Shown here: in pieces, positions 24,770-35,883 of the stretch
Layout: each line of letters opens with the position of its first letter
Position numbering within the stretch: position 1 is the stretch's first letter
Assembly (NCBI GenBank): GCA_019054805.1
Contig: JAHQIY010000020.1
Span: 1,116,001 to 1,180,000, forward strand
DNA: 64,000 nucleotides
Origin: Brachionus manjavacas
Taxonomy: Eukaryota; Rotifera; Eurotatoria; Ploima; Brachionidae
Direction: 5' to 3'
The notes under the pieces: model-generated
Database searches by the model: none
What the model was told of the DNA's origin: nothing
Seen by the model: only the letters and a program-made list of their open reading frames with translations
Made by a program: the position numbers and the translations under genes

Positions 24770-25542
24770 TTATTTTCTATACCAAGACTGAGCACTTGAT
24801 TTTCTCTTAATTTTGCGCTGCAAAACCAAAATTCCGTACATCAACGCTTCAGCAGTTGGTGGACAACCTAAAGGAAATGATTAAATGTGTATTTTTTTAA
24901 ATGGTAGAATGAGTACCTGGGACATAAACATCTACTGGAACGATGCGGTCGCATCCGCGCACTACTGAGTACGAATAGTGGTAGTATCCTCCTCCGTTAG
25001 CACAGCTGCCCATAGATATGACCCATTTTGGCGCAGGCATTTGGTCATAAACTTTTCTCAAAGCTGGAGCCATTTTGTTACAAAGTGTTCCGGCCACTAT
25101 CATTAAATCAGCTTGGCGCGGACTCGCTCTAAATACTACACCATACCTGTCCATATCGTACCTCGGCGCAGCGATATGCATCATTTCTACAGCACAACAA
25201 GCTAGACCAAAAGTCATGGGCCACAGAGATCCACGACGAATAAAATTCATCAAGTCATCAATACGCGCCATGGTATATTCCATTTTGTTTGATTTAAAGT
25301 CTAGTTGAAAAGGAGAAAATTTGTAAGGTTTTACGTTTTTATCTATTTTTGCTGCAACTTGTAGATTTTTTTGAGAATCTGTCTGCTGATGGCGACATGT
25401 TCTTCACAAAAGATTATGATTTTTATTATTTGAAAAAAATTTACTCTGTTTTTGTAGTTGATGGTGCTAATAAGGGTGTAAAACGATTGGAATAGGCATT
25501 ATAGATTAGAGATTTTTTATTAATTAAATTTTTTAAAGCCAT
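24770..25542 (-). CDS. NDUFS7: NADH dehydrogenase iron-sulfur protein 7, mitochondrial (copy A)
   Basis: PSST subunit of respiratory complex I, carrying cluster N2 next to the quinone site. Exons (minus) 25542-25445, 25401-24917 and 24867-24770 give 226 residues (human 213). Exon 1 encodes a basic, hydroxylated presequence ([15 protein letters not shown]) typical of mitochondrial import. The conserved core has [46 protein letters not shown] and [10 protein letters not shown], so the four ligand cysteines (the CC pair, GSC and PGC) are all present. A second, intact copy lies at 30787-31554 on the same strand with the same intron positions and phases and the same lengths for exons 2 and 3. It is tail-to-tail with the SLC3A-like gene. 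Confidence 0.95.
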
Positions 25543-25643
25543 TTTCTTTTTTAGATTATTCATTTAGAATTTTATTTAAATTCTTAGGCTAATTTGCTAA
25601 TTTTAGAATGGGGCTAGTCAAAATTAAAAATTAAGACAAAAAT

Positions 25644-26225
25644 TTAAAAATTTTTTGTAGTTAAACTTAACAATTTTAGATGTTCGAAAATTTGTTTAAA
25701 AATCATCAAATTTTTTGTGATCTTGTGTGGCATATGTAGGTCCCCCTTTGAGCTGGTTTCAGCTCCTATCTTCACAAGCCTGTTCTTTATTTCATTTGAT
25801 GTTTCTAATTTCTCGCGAATGCGCGAATTTCTAGCCATCTTTTCTGTATATCCGACTCCTCAAGGTATTCAAATTTTTGGAGACTCTTTCTAAGCTTTTT
25901 GTTGTATTCTGATTTGCGTTTGGGATGAGCTAGGCGTCCAAAATCGCATTTCTTTGCTGCATTTCTCCTATAGGCTTTACTCAGTGACAGCTTTACACTT
26001 TTTGGGCATCCTTTCAAAATTGACCAAAAATCCTCAACTGGACGAACTAATTGGACTTTTGAATGATTGTCAATGCGTTTGGCATAATTGATGCCATGAT
26101 TGCTAAAAAACACGGTCACCGGTTTTGCATTGTGCGAGATCACCAAGTCTGGCCGAAAGGCAAATTCTAACAGAACCAACCTCTTCTTGATGAAATCCAC
26201 GTCAACCATCTGATACATCCATCCT
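25644..26225 (-). pseudogene. Rotten Tc1/mariner-like transposase C-terminus
   Basis: A minus-strand frame from 26218 to 25805 reads through PDLVISHNAKPVTVFFSNHG and VRPVEDFWSILKG, matching the last part of a Tc1/mariner-type DDE domain; the E of RPVEDFW would be the third catalytic residue. The first half, including both aspartates, is absent. A shifted frame (25838-25644) continues with an MARNSRIREKLET-like tail. It has no neighbours suggesting domestication and is best read as a transposon relic between the two NDUFS7 copies. Confidence 0.6.
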
Positions 26226-27084
26226 TCTGGTCAAACATGACTATTAGACGCTTCATGTAATTTTTTGGCAACCTGACCATTTTTTGGCAACGTCAGCATT
26301 GTTTTCAGCACGTCTGATTAGATTCCATCCGCTAAAAATGATTTATCGTGTACATTTTGCCTTGATGTCGATGTTTTAGATAGAAGTTGAACACTCACTT
26401 TCGAGACATGTTTTATATGGATCTCATTTATTGTAGTTATGAAATAACACTAGGAAGTTTACAGGATTATATATCGAGATTATTGTTTCCCCACAGTAAA
26501 ATATCTTCTCCTTACAAATGAAAATCTTTTCCCCACAAACACGTTTCTCTTCACCATAAATTACTTTTAAACACAAAAAAATTGTTTTAAAGAGAAAAAA
26601 TATATTTTATTCGAAATTAAAATTTATCAAAAAAAAACATTAATATCAAGAAAATCTTTTCGTCACAATGACTTTTTGACGCAAAAAAATTAAAGCTATT
26701 CTCTGACGTACCACTTCTCTGAATTCTTTAGTCTTCCTTTTTTAGTTTTATTTACAAATTCTTGTTCATTAAAAAGATTTCTAAGTGCCAAATGAAGGGA
26801 ACAATATCCCCATTTTAGATAATACATTTTGCAATCACAATCGAATTTTTTTGGATTCAAACTCATTAATAATTTAGTTTATTGATATTTAAAATAATTA
26901 AAAAGGAACAAAACTGTGTGAATTGATGCAAAAATAAAACAAAATTTTTATTGTCAACGAAAGTAATTAGTGATAGTTTTTTTCATTTTTTCCAAGTGGG
27001 ATTTTCATATATTATTTAGCATTTCTTAAATAAAAGACATTTTTTTTCAAGTTTTATTTGAAAAATAGAATTTTTTCACTTTGT
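26226..27084. other. Intergenic, no gene seen
   Basis: The first 200 bases may be upstream, further decayed sequence of the transposase relic. The rest is A/T-rich. Between 26480 and 26670 the words TCTTCTCCTTACA, TCTTTTCCCCACA, TTCTCTTCACCATAA and TCTTTTCGTCACAA form an irregular, diverged tandem-like series whose nature I cannot tell. Confidence 0.4.
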
Positions 27085-27785
27085 ATATATTTATTTGTTT
27101 TTCTGTGACGACCAGAAGCTCTTTCAGATTAAAAACAAAATTAAATAGTGAAATAAAAAATGATGAAATAGAAGAAAATTAAAATAAATAAATAAAAATA
27201 AAGAGAGTCAGATTAGTAGATAGTCAAATTAAAGTCTAAGTTGTAAAGAGAAAGTCCAAGTCGGGGCTTTAATTTTTTTCTTTTAAAAAGTCCGTGCACA
27301 TGATTTTTTTGCCGTTCCAGGTAGTTATTGTGGCGGCCTAGTTAAAGTCAAAGTCACTAAATTATTTTGAATTTTGTATTAAAGTATTGTGATTTTTTTT
27401 TTCAAAAGTCTCAAGACAAATCCGGACTTGAAACCTTCTCTATATTCATTTATTAGTCCACTATTAGTGGAATGACTCAATCCTGTCTTTGCATATCTTT
27501 CGCTCAATTCAGTTAGTTCTTTGATTTTCATCTGTTATAGGAGAAAAGGTTAGCCTCTAGTCAAAAGTAATTTCCAAAAGTTTTATAAAGGTTTTATACT
27601 CTAATATTAAGATTAAGTTTTCTTTTACATTTTTTGGAAAATATCATGAAGCATGACTTTTCAACCGAAATTTTCATCTTACATTCACAAAGCCATTCTT
27701 ATAGTTCACTAATGTCCTTTTGTAAGATTTCCTTTCTATTTAAAAATAAAAATTCTGAACAAGTCATCTGAAAAAAGAAGAGAGG
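27085..27785 (-). mobile_element. Decayed LINE copy
   Basis: At the minus-strand 3' end (27130-27087) lies the CTGAAAGAGCTTCTGGTCG tail motif and an AT-rich run. The body includes an LFSDDLF frame near 27765 that aligns with LFADDQV of the next copy, and at 27395-27530 sequence matching the shared 3' coding region (complement of GAAACCTTCTCTATATTC). Many stops. Same family as 27843-28890. Confidence 0.6.
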
Positions 27786-27842
27786 CTAGAAAAACGAAAA
27801 AAAACTGTTCGTTTTTTTACTTAAATTTTTCTCTCAACACAA

Positions 27843-28890
27843 TTTGTTTATTTAGTTTCTGACTCAAACTAGAGTTCCTTCATAAAAAATTGTAAAGTAA
27901 AAAATCAAAATAAATTAAAATAAGTTAGAATAGAATGAAATGAAAGACATATTTTGAAATAGGTTGCTATATGTGACACATGTTTACATAGTTGGAGCTT
28001 CATGAAAAAAAGAGGAAATAGTAAGGTAGCAATTACACAATGCAGTTGGATATTCAATAAATCCTGATTCGAAACCTTCTTTGTATTCCTCCACCAGTCT
28101 GACAATCAAATGGAATAGAATGACTCAGTCCAAACATGTCTCTCACTCAACTCAAAATGTCGATTCGAGACTGTTAGTAATTTTAGTCGTTAAAAGCCTC
28201 GTGATGCTCGATGTTGGAGGGAGTATCATATTTTAACTTAAGGATATATCTGATTGCTGTATTCTGAATTGCTTATAGTTTTTTGATATTATTTTCTGAA
28301 AATGAATTCAGGCAAGGAAAAGAATAGTCTAAAATTGATCCGTTTAAAGATTTATATAAATTTCCTTGTGTATTTTGACTAAGACCCCATTTTTTGTTTG
28401 ACAGTATCTTAATAATATTTAGCCTTCTATTGCAGCGTTCTTTTTTTCGTCTACCAGTATATTAAAGTTTAACTTAGAATCAAATTTAATACCAAGAAAC
28501 TTGATTTCTTTTTGGCTCAGTATTCTGTGTCTATACATTTTTAAGTTTAGATTATCACTCTCTTTTATGTACTTAGAGAAGACTTGAACACGACTTTTCA
28601 ACTGATATCTTCATTTTCCATTTAAAAAGCCTTTGTTCTAGTTCGTTGGTGTATTTATTTATCTTATTTTCAAGGTTCCTCTTTTTGTTTTAAATGAAGA
28701 ATGTAACTTGATCATCTGCGAAAAGCAGAGAGTATTCATTATTTGTTTTGTTTCTTTTGGGGATGTCATTAAAAAATATACTAAATAAAAGAGGACTAAT
28801 TACCGAGCCTTGAAGGACACCTGCAGTTATTTGGTATTCTTCGCTTAAGTGGTCATTCACATTTATTAAATACACTCAGTGATAAATGAC
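27843..28890 (-). mobile_element. Decayed LINE copy with RT palm motif
   Basis: The minus strand from 28875 encodes YQITAGVLQGSVISPLLFSI and then LFADDQV, the Q-G-S-V-.-S-P block and the catalytic ADD of non-LTR reverse transcriptases. Next comes the thumb region with KEIKFLGIKFDSKLNF (28601-28419), then sequence homologous to the LINE in the ITPR intron (complement of GATGCTCGATGTTGGAGG near 28205), and an end fragment down to 27905. Stops and frameshifts are present. The 3' tail motif lies at 27880-27843. The 5' half of the element is missing, as expected from 5' truncation. Confidence 0.75.
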
Positions 28891-30786
28891 AATCAAAATT
28901 TGCTTCTAATTGCTTTGAAATCTGGTTTTATTTTCATCAAAATTTTTTTTTTCATTTTCAAGTATAATTTTTTCATTTTATTTAATTTGTTGCATATAAA
29001 TAAAATATGAATCTGTTTTAATTTTATTTGATACTATTTATTTATTTTGTAATTTTTAATTTAAAATAGCCCCGTTTTCAGTATTTTTGTTTTTATACAA
29101 ATTTTATATATAAATGCGGTTTTTAGAGCATAAAATTTACTATAACTTAATAATAATAATAACTTTTTATATTCTACAGTCAGTTTAGTTAATCTAAAAT
29201 GACAAAGCAGGAAGACTAAAGTGGTCCCGCTATAGTAGACTTTTCATATTTTTATTATTTAACTTAGGGAAATAATAATAAAAAAAGTCGCACATAATCA
29301 ATTTTGATTAAAATTTTATCAAAATTTTCCAATCTGTGTAATATTTATGTCACTGTCAATTAGAAAAATGACTTGGCGTATAATAAAATCTCAGAAAAAA
29401 TAAAGAATAAATTCACATAAGGCAGCCCGAGTGAATTCTTTTGGTCAAAGTGAGAAATTTTTAAAGTGATCTCTTGCTATCGAATGTGAAGCTATGAGAT
29501 TCTCTTTTCAAAAGCTGGGTTCAAGTTTGCCTAAAATACCATGGAAAAATTTTTCAATGAAAAATTGTGATAACCTAAATTATCAATGAATTTTTATGCT
29601 TAATTTTCGTAAAATTTAAATTTTTACACATTTCTAAATTAATTAAAATTATTTTTTGTGTGGAAAAGTTTTAAAATTTAGCAGTTAACTTTTGGTAAAT
29701 ATTAAAAACTAGTTTAATGAATTATTTTTTCAATGCTTGGTTAAAAAAAAGTCAAATTTTATTATTTGCCAAGTGATTTACAAAAATGATACCTTTTACA
29801 ATTTGACAGTGATATTTATATTATTAATTTGATTTTTTTTAATTTTCGAATTTGCATTTATTTGAATTGTATTTGAATATTCCAAATTTATGCTGCTATT
29901 TTTTTTCGACTTGAACTTAAAAATTTGCAATCACGCAAAAAAATTTCTAATTACATTCAATTAATAGTCAAAATAATTTAATGCATTATTTAAGAATCCT
30001 GTGTTTTTCTATTAAAAATTTTTCCTTTCCAAATAAAAATATATTTTAATTTTGAAAAAACAATTCAAATTGATTACAAATTTGAATATCAAAATTTCAA
30101 TATAATCAAACATCTTATTTCAATTTAGCAATAATTCATTATTTTTTTATTAAAATATAAATAAAATTCATCAAAATTCTTAAAAGGCCAAATTTAAAAT
30201 TTTACCTAAAAAAAGGATCAATTTATAAACAAAATGAACATAACACTATAATCTGAAAAATTGGTAGTTTTTAATGTTAAAAATGTGAAATAATGTGTTG
30301 GACTCATAACTATTATCTGCTGAACAAATTTAATTAAAATACTTAGCATCTGATCAATCTTCTTAATATATTTTTTAATAGGATAAATGATCAAAAAATT
30401 AATTACTTTATATTAGACTGAAAATGTATGATAGCTTCTTGATGTAACGAAAGTTAAATTTCAATTCTAATCATTAGTTTTTAAATAAAATTCTAATACA
30501 TTATTTTATAATAATTTGGATTTAGTACAGAAATCAATCTTAAAATTTTATGAATCAATATTTTTTTTTATTTATTCAATCTTAAATCTTACCAATGTTT
30601 TTTCAACAAAAAAAAAGATGGAAGTTAATCTAACAATTGAGTGCAATTGATTTTATTAAATTTTTGAATAGAGTTAATTTTTTATTTATATCATTAGAGT
30701 AAAATTTGTTTAAAACAAGTTTTTTAGCTAAAGTATTTAGTGAAAAACATTTTCCTATTTTTTAGTTCAAACTTTAACCAAAAACC
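28891..30786. other. Intergenic, no gene seen
   Basis: This 1.9-kb stretch downstream of the second NDUFS7 copy is strongly A/T-rich. I find no coding frame with recognisable content, no RNA gene and no clear repeat beyond a short AAT run near 29150. Confidence 0.5.
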
Positions 30787-31554
30787 TTATTTTCTGTACC
30801 AAGCTTGAAGTTTCGGTCTTCGTTTTATTTTCTTTTGCAGAACAAGAATTCCATACATGAGAGCTTCAGCAGATGGTGGACAACCTTTAAAAATATATCT
30901 AATTTCCAAAACTATGACCAAAAAAATGTACTAACCAGGGACGTAGACATCAACTGGAATAATACGGTCACATCCTCGCACTACTGAGTACGAATAGTGG
31001 TAGTATCCTCCTCCGTTTGCACAGCTGCCCATAGATATGACCCATTTTGGCGCAGGCATTTGGTCATAAACTTTTCTCAAAGCTGGAGCCATCTTATTTG
31101 TTACAGTGCCAGCGACTATGATGCAGTCAGATTGGCGCGGGCTCGCTCTGAATACAACACCATACCTGTCCATATCATATCTCGGAGCAGCGATATGCAT
31201 CATTTCTACAGCACAACAAGCTAGGCCAAAAGTCATGGGCCACAGAGATCCACGACGAACAAAATTCATCAAGTCATCCAATCTGGCCATTGTATAGTCC
31301 ATTTTGTTGTTGGCAAAAGACATTTGAAAAGGAGAAAATTTGTACGGCTTAACATCTTTGTCCAAATTTTCGGCAACTTGAAGATTTTTTTGAGAATCAG
31401 TTTGCTGGGTTCGAGTTATTCTATTTGAATCAAATTTGGATAAAATTTAACTAAATTTTGTTAAAAAATATGTTTACTGTTTCATGCTGTTTGATGTTGG
31501 TGCTATGATCAAACTTGATGATTTGTTAAATAATGACAAGGGCACTAGAGCCAT
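30787..31554 (-). CDS. NDUFS7: NADH dehydrogenase iron-sulfur protein 7, mitochondrial (copy B)
   Basis: Second PSST-subunit gene. Exons (minus) 31554-31478, 31420-30936 and 30884-30787 give 219 residues. The presequence ([19 protein letters not shown]) differs fully from that of copy A, while the core is nearly the same, including [26 protein letters not shown] and [10 protein letters not shown] with all four cluster cysteines. Exon 2 (485 nt) and exon 3 (98 nt) match copy A in length, and both introns match in phase. The C-terminal tail differs ([11 protein letters not shown] against [12 protein letters not shown]). Both copies look functional, so this is duplication and not a processed pseudogene. 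Identity between copies is patchy, with one 116-bp block almost unchanged. Confidence 0.95.
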
Positions 31555-31852
31555 TTTTTTGGATAACATCGAGCTGACTGACATTTTCAATTTAAGCACT
31601 GGTTAGCTTAAATCTTAATCTAAACAAAACATGGTCATTTGGTAACAAAATTGAGATATTCAATTATATAAGAATGTTACATAAAATGCTTTGGAAAATT
31701 AAAAAGAAAATTTATAATTTTTAAATTATATGCATTTAGTTGATAGCAAAATACGAAAAAAAGAAGCTAGTATTTTTGTTGAATAATTTTTGCAAATTTT
31801 CAAAAATTAATTCAGACTTTTATTTAAAAAATAATATTTATGAAAAAAATAC

Positions 31853-31935
31853 TGCCAGGGATGGGGATCGAACCCATGCTCACATTCGTGAATTGGATCT
31901 TAAGTCCAACGCCTTAACCACTCGGCCACCCGGGC
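31853..31935 (-). tRNA. tRNA-Leu (anticodon UAA)
   Basis: An 83-nt type II tRNA. The 5' GCCCGGG pairs with CCCTGGC with one C-T mismatch and discriminator A. The D-arm box A is TGGCCGAGTGG; the anticodon loop is CTTAAGA within the stem TTGGA/TCCAA. The variable arm TTCAC/GTGAG is long, as expected for leucine, and box B is GGTTCGATCC. CCA is not encoded. It is identical as far as I can read to the copy at 33054-33136 in the opposite orientation. Confidence 0.95.
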
Positions 31936-33053
31936 TTATTAAAATAGAAGATCTATTTTTTCATTTCAATTCTTTTGAAAAAAAAACTCGTTTTAAAAAT
32001 GGAACAAAAATTAATTTCAAAAATAATTTAGAAATTTCTAGTTAAAAAAATAAAAGACTGTTTCGTGAGATTAACTCTTTTTTTTAAAGTAAATTAAATT
32101 AATACTTTTGAAAAAATAATTAAACAGATGCCAGACTGTATGGTTGTTAAATAAAAGGTTTAAATTTTTATTTTTCTTTTACAGATTGAAATATAGAATT
32201 TTATTTTGTAATTTCCGAGAATAAAATCTTTTCGGTTCCTGGCTCAAAAATTTAATTTAAACGGTTGTTGCCTATTACTATTATAAAAAGTATATTTTTT
32301 CAATAACTTTCATCAACCTAAAATTTTTTTATTGCATGAAATAATGGAGAAAAAGGGGTTTACTACTTAAAAATTCACCGAACTCGTGGAAACTGGGTGA
32401 AATTTTCGGTCACTGATGGAGATAATTGTATTTAAAATGTTAAGGGATAAAGAGGTTCATATCATTAAGCCATTTAAAAATCATCACCTTCAATGAAATT
32501 ATGGACGAGTCGAAATCTTGGTGTAAAGAATACGGGGCAATTGGAAAAAAATAACTCATCAGTTTCATCCATTTCTTTATGGAACTCGATGCGCTGATTA
32601 AGAAATTATTTGAAATTTTGCTAATTACTTAATTTTTTAAAATTATTAATATCTTTAGTATTCATTTTGTTTATGTTTGTGAGCTTAACATAAAAAAATA
32701 AATATTAGATTTTAAATAAAATAAAGAAATTAATTAATTATATTCTTCATCTGAAAGATTGTCATTATCTTCATTACTGAAGAATCCTCATTTTCTAATT
32801 TTTCTTTATCACAACTCATCTCAAATTTAAACATCATATTACTTCTTCGCTTCTCTTACTTTCCCAGATTATGTTTTTCGAGTTCCATAAAAATATGGAT
32901 GAAACTGCTGAGTTGTTTTTTTCTTATTGCCCCGTATCCTTGGGTGACAAAATTTAGCGTTTAAAAAAGATACCTAAATTTAAATTTTCAAAAAAAGTTT
33001 TATCTAGAATAAAATCGAGATTTAATAGCTTAAAGTTGGTATGTTTTAAATAA
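31936..33053. other. Spacer between inverted tRNA-Leu genes
   Basis: A/T-rich spacer of 1.1 kb. The only structured part is the foldback element 32514-32946. No protein gene seen. Confidence 0.5.
32514..32946. mobile_element. Foldback/MITE-like element between the tRNA genes
   Basis: The arms at about 32517-32588 (ATACGGGGCAATTGGAAAAA, CAGTTTCATCC, TTTATGGAACTCG) and 32876-32943 (the inverse: CGAGTTCCATAAAAAT, GGATGAAACTG, TTATTGCCCCGTATCC) are reverse complements with scattered mismatches. The interior of nearly 290 bp is A/T-rich and encodes nothing recognisable. A GATGCGCTGATTAAGAAA string at the left arm's inner edge resembles GATGCACTGATTAAGAA near 619 in the ITPR intron, hinting at another copy. 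Confidence 0.7.
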
Positions 33054-33136
33054 GCCCGGGTGGCCGAGTGGTTAAGGCGTTGGACTTAAGATCCAATTCA
33101 CGAATGTGAGCATGGGTTCGATCCCCATCCCTGGCA
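33054..33136 (+). tRNA. tRNA-Leu (anticodon UAA)
   Basis: Plus-strand copy of the gene at 31853-31935, with the same 83-nt sequence by eye, the same acceptor C-T mismatch, anticodon TAA and internal promoter boxes. The 22 bases after the tRNA (CAGTATTTTTTTCATAAAT) are also shared with the other copy and contain the T-run that would end Pol III transcription. The duplicated unit is therefore slightly larger than the tRNA. Confidence 0.95.
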
Positions 33137-33232
33137 GTATTTTTTTCATAAATTTTTAATTTTTTCGAGATATTTATTTTAAAAAATTTCGGCGCTAAAT
33201 TAAATTATTTACACAAAAATCAATTTTTTTTT

Positions 33233-33937
33233 TCAAAAAAGTAAATAAACTAAAATAATGAAAATAAAATTTATATTAATTTTAATTGAATTATTTCCAT
33301 TAAGATAACTGTGTTCAATGTTGAAATAAATACCGATCAACTCATCTCTTGATTTGTATATGGTCAACTTTTTATCTCTTACAGCCGTATCCAATTCAGT
33401 TGTGTCTGTTTCCAAATCTTTTATAACTAGACCATAGTTGTGCTCATATTTGTATTCGTGTATATAACTTTCGTAAGCATACGCTTGAGTACTTTTCATC
33501 AGCATCACTAGTTTTTCAAGTTTTTCTCCTCTAAGTTTTAGGACATCGTTCGATTCTAGGCTAATGTTCAAGTTGTAGATGCTTATTATTTTCTTATAGT
33601 CACATCTTGGGGACGTCAAGGCTTGGCATGTCAGGATTCTTTTGCTACATGTACACTTGGCACAGTCTAAAAACTCGCTTTCACCATTTAACAAATGTCC
33701 GCACTTGTTTAAATTGTCTGCTTCGATTTTAAGCTCACATCTTCTGCCAGTAAATTCAGGGGGACATACACAGAAATCATTGTCCAGCACACAAAATCCG
33801 CCATTGAGACAAGCACAGTCCAAGTCACTGGTGTAATAGTCTTTGTCGTAAGCAAAATTCAATTCTGGTTCGTCAAGCAAAGGAATTGCCATTGTTGCAC
33901 TAAAGGCTAGATGGAATAGAATAATTTGCTGCCACAT
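33233..33937 (-). CDS. EGF-CFC family protein (Cripto-like)
   Basis: Single-exon gene of 234 residues. There is a hydrophobic signal peptide (1-17), an EGF-like domain (C41 to C67, six cysteines, CLNGGFCVLDNDFCVCPP), then a CFC domain (C79 to C112, six cysteines, LDCAKCTC, PRCD). The protein ends in a short hydrophobic stretch (FIFIILVYLLF) that fits a GPI-anchor signal. In vertebrates the family (Cripto, Cryptic, one-eyed pinhead) is the cell-surface co-receptor for Nodal. Spacing of the two domains matches Cripto. Odd points: the O-fucosylated Thr of the NGGTC motif is Phe48 here, and about 105 residues separate the CFC domain from the tail. The only match I recognise is the EGF-CFC family; orthology and ligand are unknown. 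Confidence 0.8.
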   Translation of the reverse strand: MWQQIILFHLAFSATMAIPLLDEPELNFAYDKDYYTSDLDCACLNGGFCVLDNDFCVCPPEFTGRRCELKIEADNLNKCGHLLNGESEFLDCAKCTCSKRILTCQALTSPRCDYKKIISIYNLNISLESNDVLKLRGEKLEKLVMLMKSTQAYAYESYIHEYKYEHNYGLVIKDLETDTTELDTAVRDKKLTIYKSRDELIGIYFNIEHSYLNGNNSIKININFIFIILVYLLF

Positions 33938-34690
33938 TTTGTCTATCCAAATTTAATCTGAATGCTAGATTTGAATTTTTTTTTGATTTTTATAAGATTA
34001 CGTAAAGTTATTTCATTGTTTTTAGCTAAATATTTTTTTGAAATTCGTTTCAATTTCCGGCAAAATAGATAAACGTGATAAAATAACTATTGCCGGAATT
34101 ATCTCACAGATAACTTCAATACCGGAATTGTTTAATTAAAGAGGAATATTTTTCTATGAAAATATTTCCAATTCAATATCACAAGTTTAGTGAAAATCAA
34201 ATTTGGCACTTAATTGCGAATAGGACGAGATTTTTCATAATTTAAACTGATTAGCTGGACATTTCCGTATTGAGATATATAATTAAACAATTAGAGTAAT
34301 TATTTTTAAGATTGATTGTGTAATTAAGTCACAATTATATAATTAAAACAAAACTGAAAAAGTATTGTTGATTTCGAAAAAATTTTGTTTGCAAACAATC
34401 AATTTTTTTACTTTTAAATTTTATTTAAACTTTAAAAAATTTTATCTTTAAATAAAAAAAATAAATTTTTTGATTTCTTACATATCAATGTGGAAAATAA
34501 CGCAGATCAAAAAAACTTAGTTAGTTATTGTCAACTAAATAAATTTATGTCAATCCAAAAAAAAATATGTATAATGACTTACTAATTATTGAGTTATTAA
34601 TATTGAACTTAATTTATAAATGAATTTAATTTTATGCATTTATTTTTGAAAAAGTAATAAATGAGAATTAAGTAAAAAAATTATTTTAGT
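33938..34690. other. Upstream region of the EGF-CFC gene
   Basis: A/T-rich. At 34055-34130 the word CCGGCAAAATAG appears with its approximate inverse CTATTGCCGGAA and a further ACCGGAATT, forming a possible small stem. No other signal seen. Confidence 0.4.
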
Positions 34691-35883
34691 TATGGTAAAT
34701 GAGCCTAACCGGGTGACCAATTTTTTTTTATAGCAAAAAACGATCCCATTTTGTTCGAAAACTCAGAAAATTGTCACCGAATTAGACCTATTTTTTTGAC
34801 TCACCCATTTACCTCCTGCGGTTAATTATGTTAGGGCTAATAGGGATAATTGGGTTAACCGAAATACCCCGAAAACCATATGTATTTTGCCCCAAAACTA
34901 ACCTCTTTTCCAGAATATTCACCGAATTCACCCAATTAGTCCGATAATAATTAAAAAAAAGATTTTGAGTGATATTTTTAAAAATATAAATATTTAAAAT
35001 ATTTTTTTTTATTATTCTTTTAAATATACGCTACAACATAACTATTTAGAAAAAAATTTAAACGAATTATTAACGAATTCAAAATAAATTTTATGTTTGA
35101 TTTTTTTCTAGTTAAAAAGATTAGTAAAAAAGATCTGTCTCGGAATGTTGTATAAATTTAAAGCTTGAGTAGTGTTCAATTTTTTTTCAAAAACATCTTT
35201 TTTTGCGTTATCTAGATCTTCCATCGAATACTTTTTTTTTTAAACTTCTTTTTGTTTGTTCTGATTCATTTTTATAAAATATTGACGATTATTGATAATA
35301 CAGAATGAATATTTTTATCAAATAAAATCAAATTATTTTTGTAAAAAAAGGAGAAACAAAATTTAAAATTTTTCATAAAAAAGACGTCATTGTGATCATT
35401 TTTGTCTATTCAGTCTAATTATGTTAAATATTTTATTTTTAGGGGTAAATTGGTGGGATTTTTGGGTATTGATGTGATACTTCATTAACCGCTTAACCCA
35501 TAAAAAATAACAACATTAGACAACGGACCCATCGGCTATCTTAAAATTCTAGTAAAATTATTTTCTACTAATTAAGACCCGCTGAAAACGATAAGCAAAT
35601 AAGGTCAGTTCAAACTTATTCCGTCATCGGATCAAAAATTGTCAAACATAATTACTAATTTGAAAAATTCTACCGAATTAGCCGAAAAAAAACTTTGAAT
35701 TAAGAAAAAAAAGGTTTAAAAAATTTTTAAAAATATTTCATACATATATTTGGATTCCTCTCTTCAAGATCTACAAGATTATGTGGGTTGTTAAAAAAAA
35801 AATAAAACGACTGATATATTTCGGTTTTTCAAATTACGTCACCGAATTTACATTAAATACATTTAGGCTGTGTTACCATAATG
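34691..35883. mobile_element. Possible 1.2-kb element with imperfect terminal inverted repeats
   Basis: The left end reads TTATGGTAAATGAGCCTAA and the right end, inverted, TTATGGTAACACAGCCTAA (ends at about 35882). In between lie several CACCGAATTAG / CACCGAATTC-type words and CCGAAATACCCCGAAAACC, which are unusual for the background. No transposase frame is visible. The ends are short and imperfect, so this is tentative. Confidence 0.4.

Noticed and set aside
31740..32045. Open frame through the tRNA-Leu gene
   Set aside because: It reads across a clear tRNA; the predicted peptide is the usual antisense translation of a tRNA.
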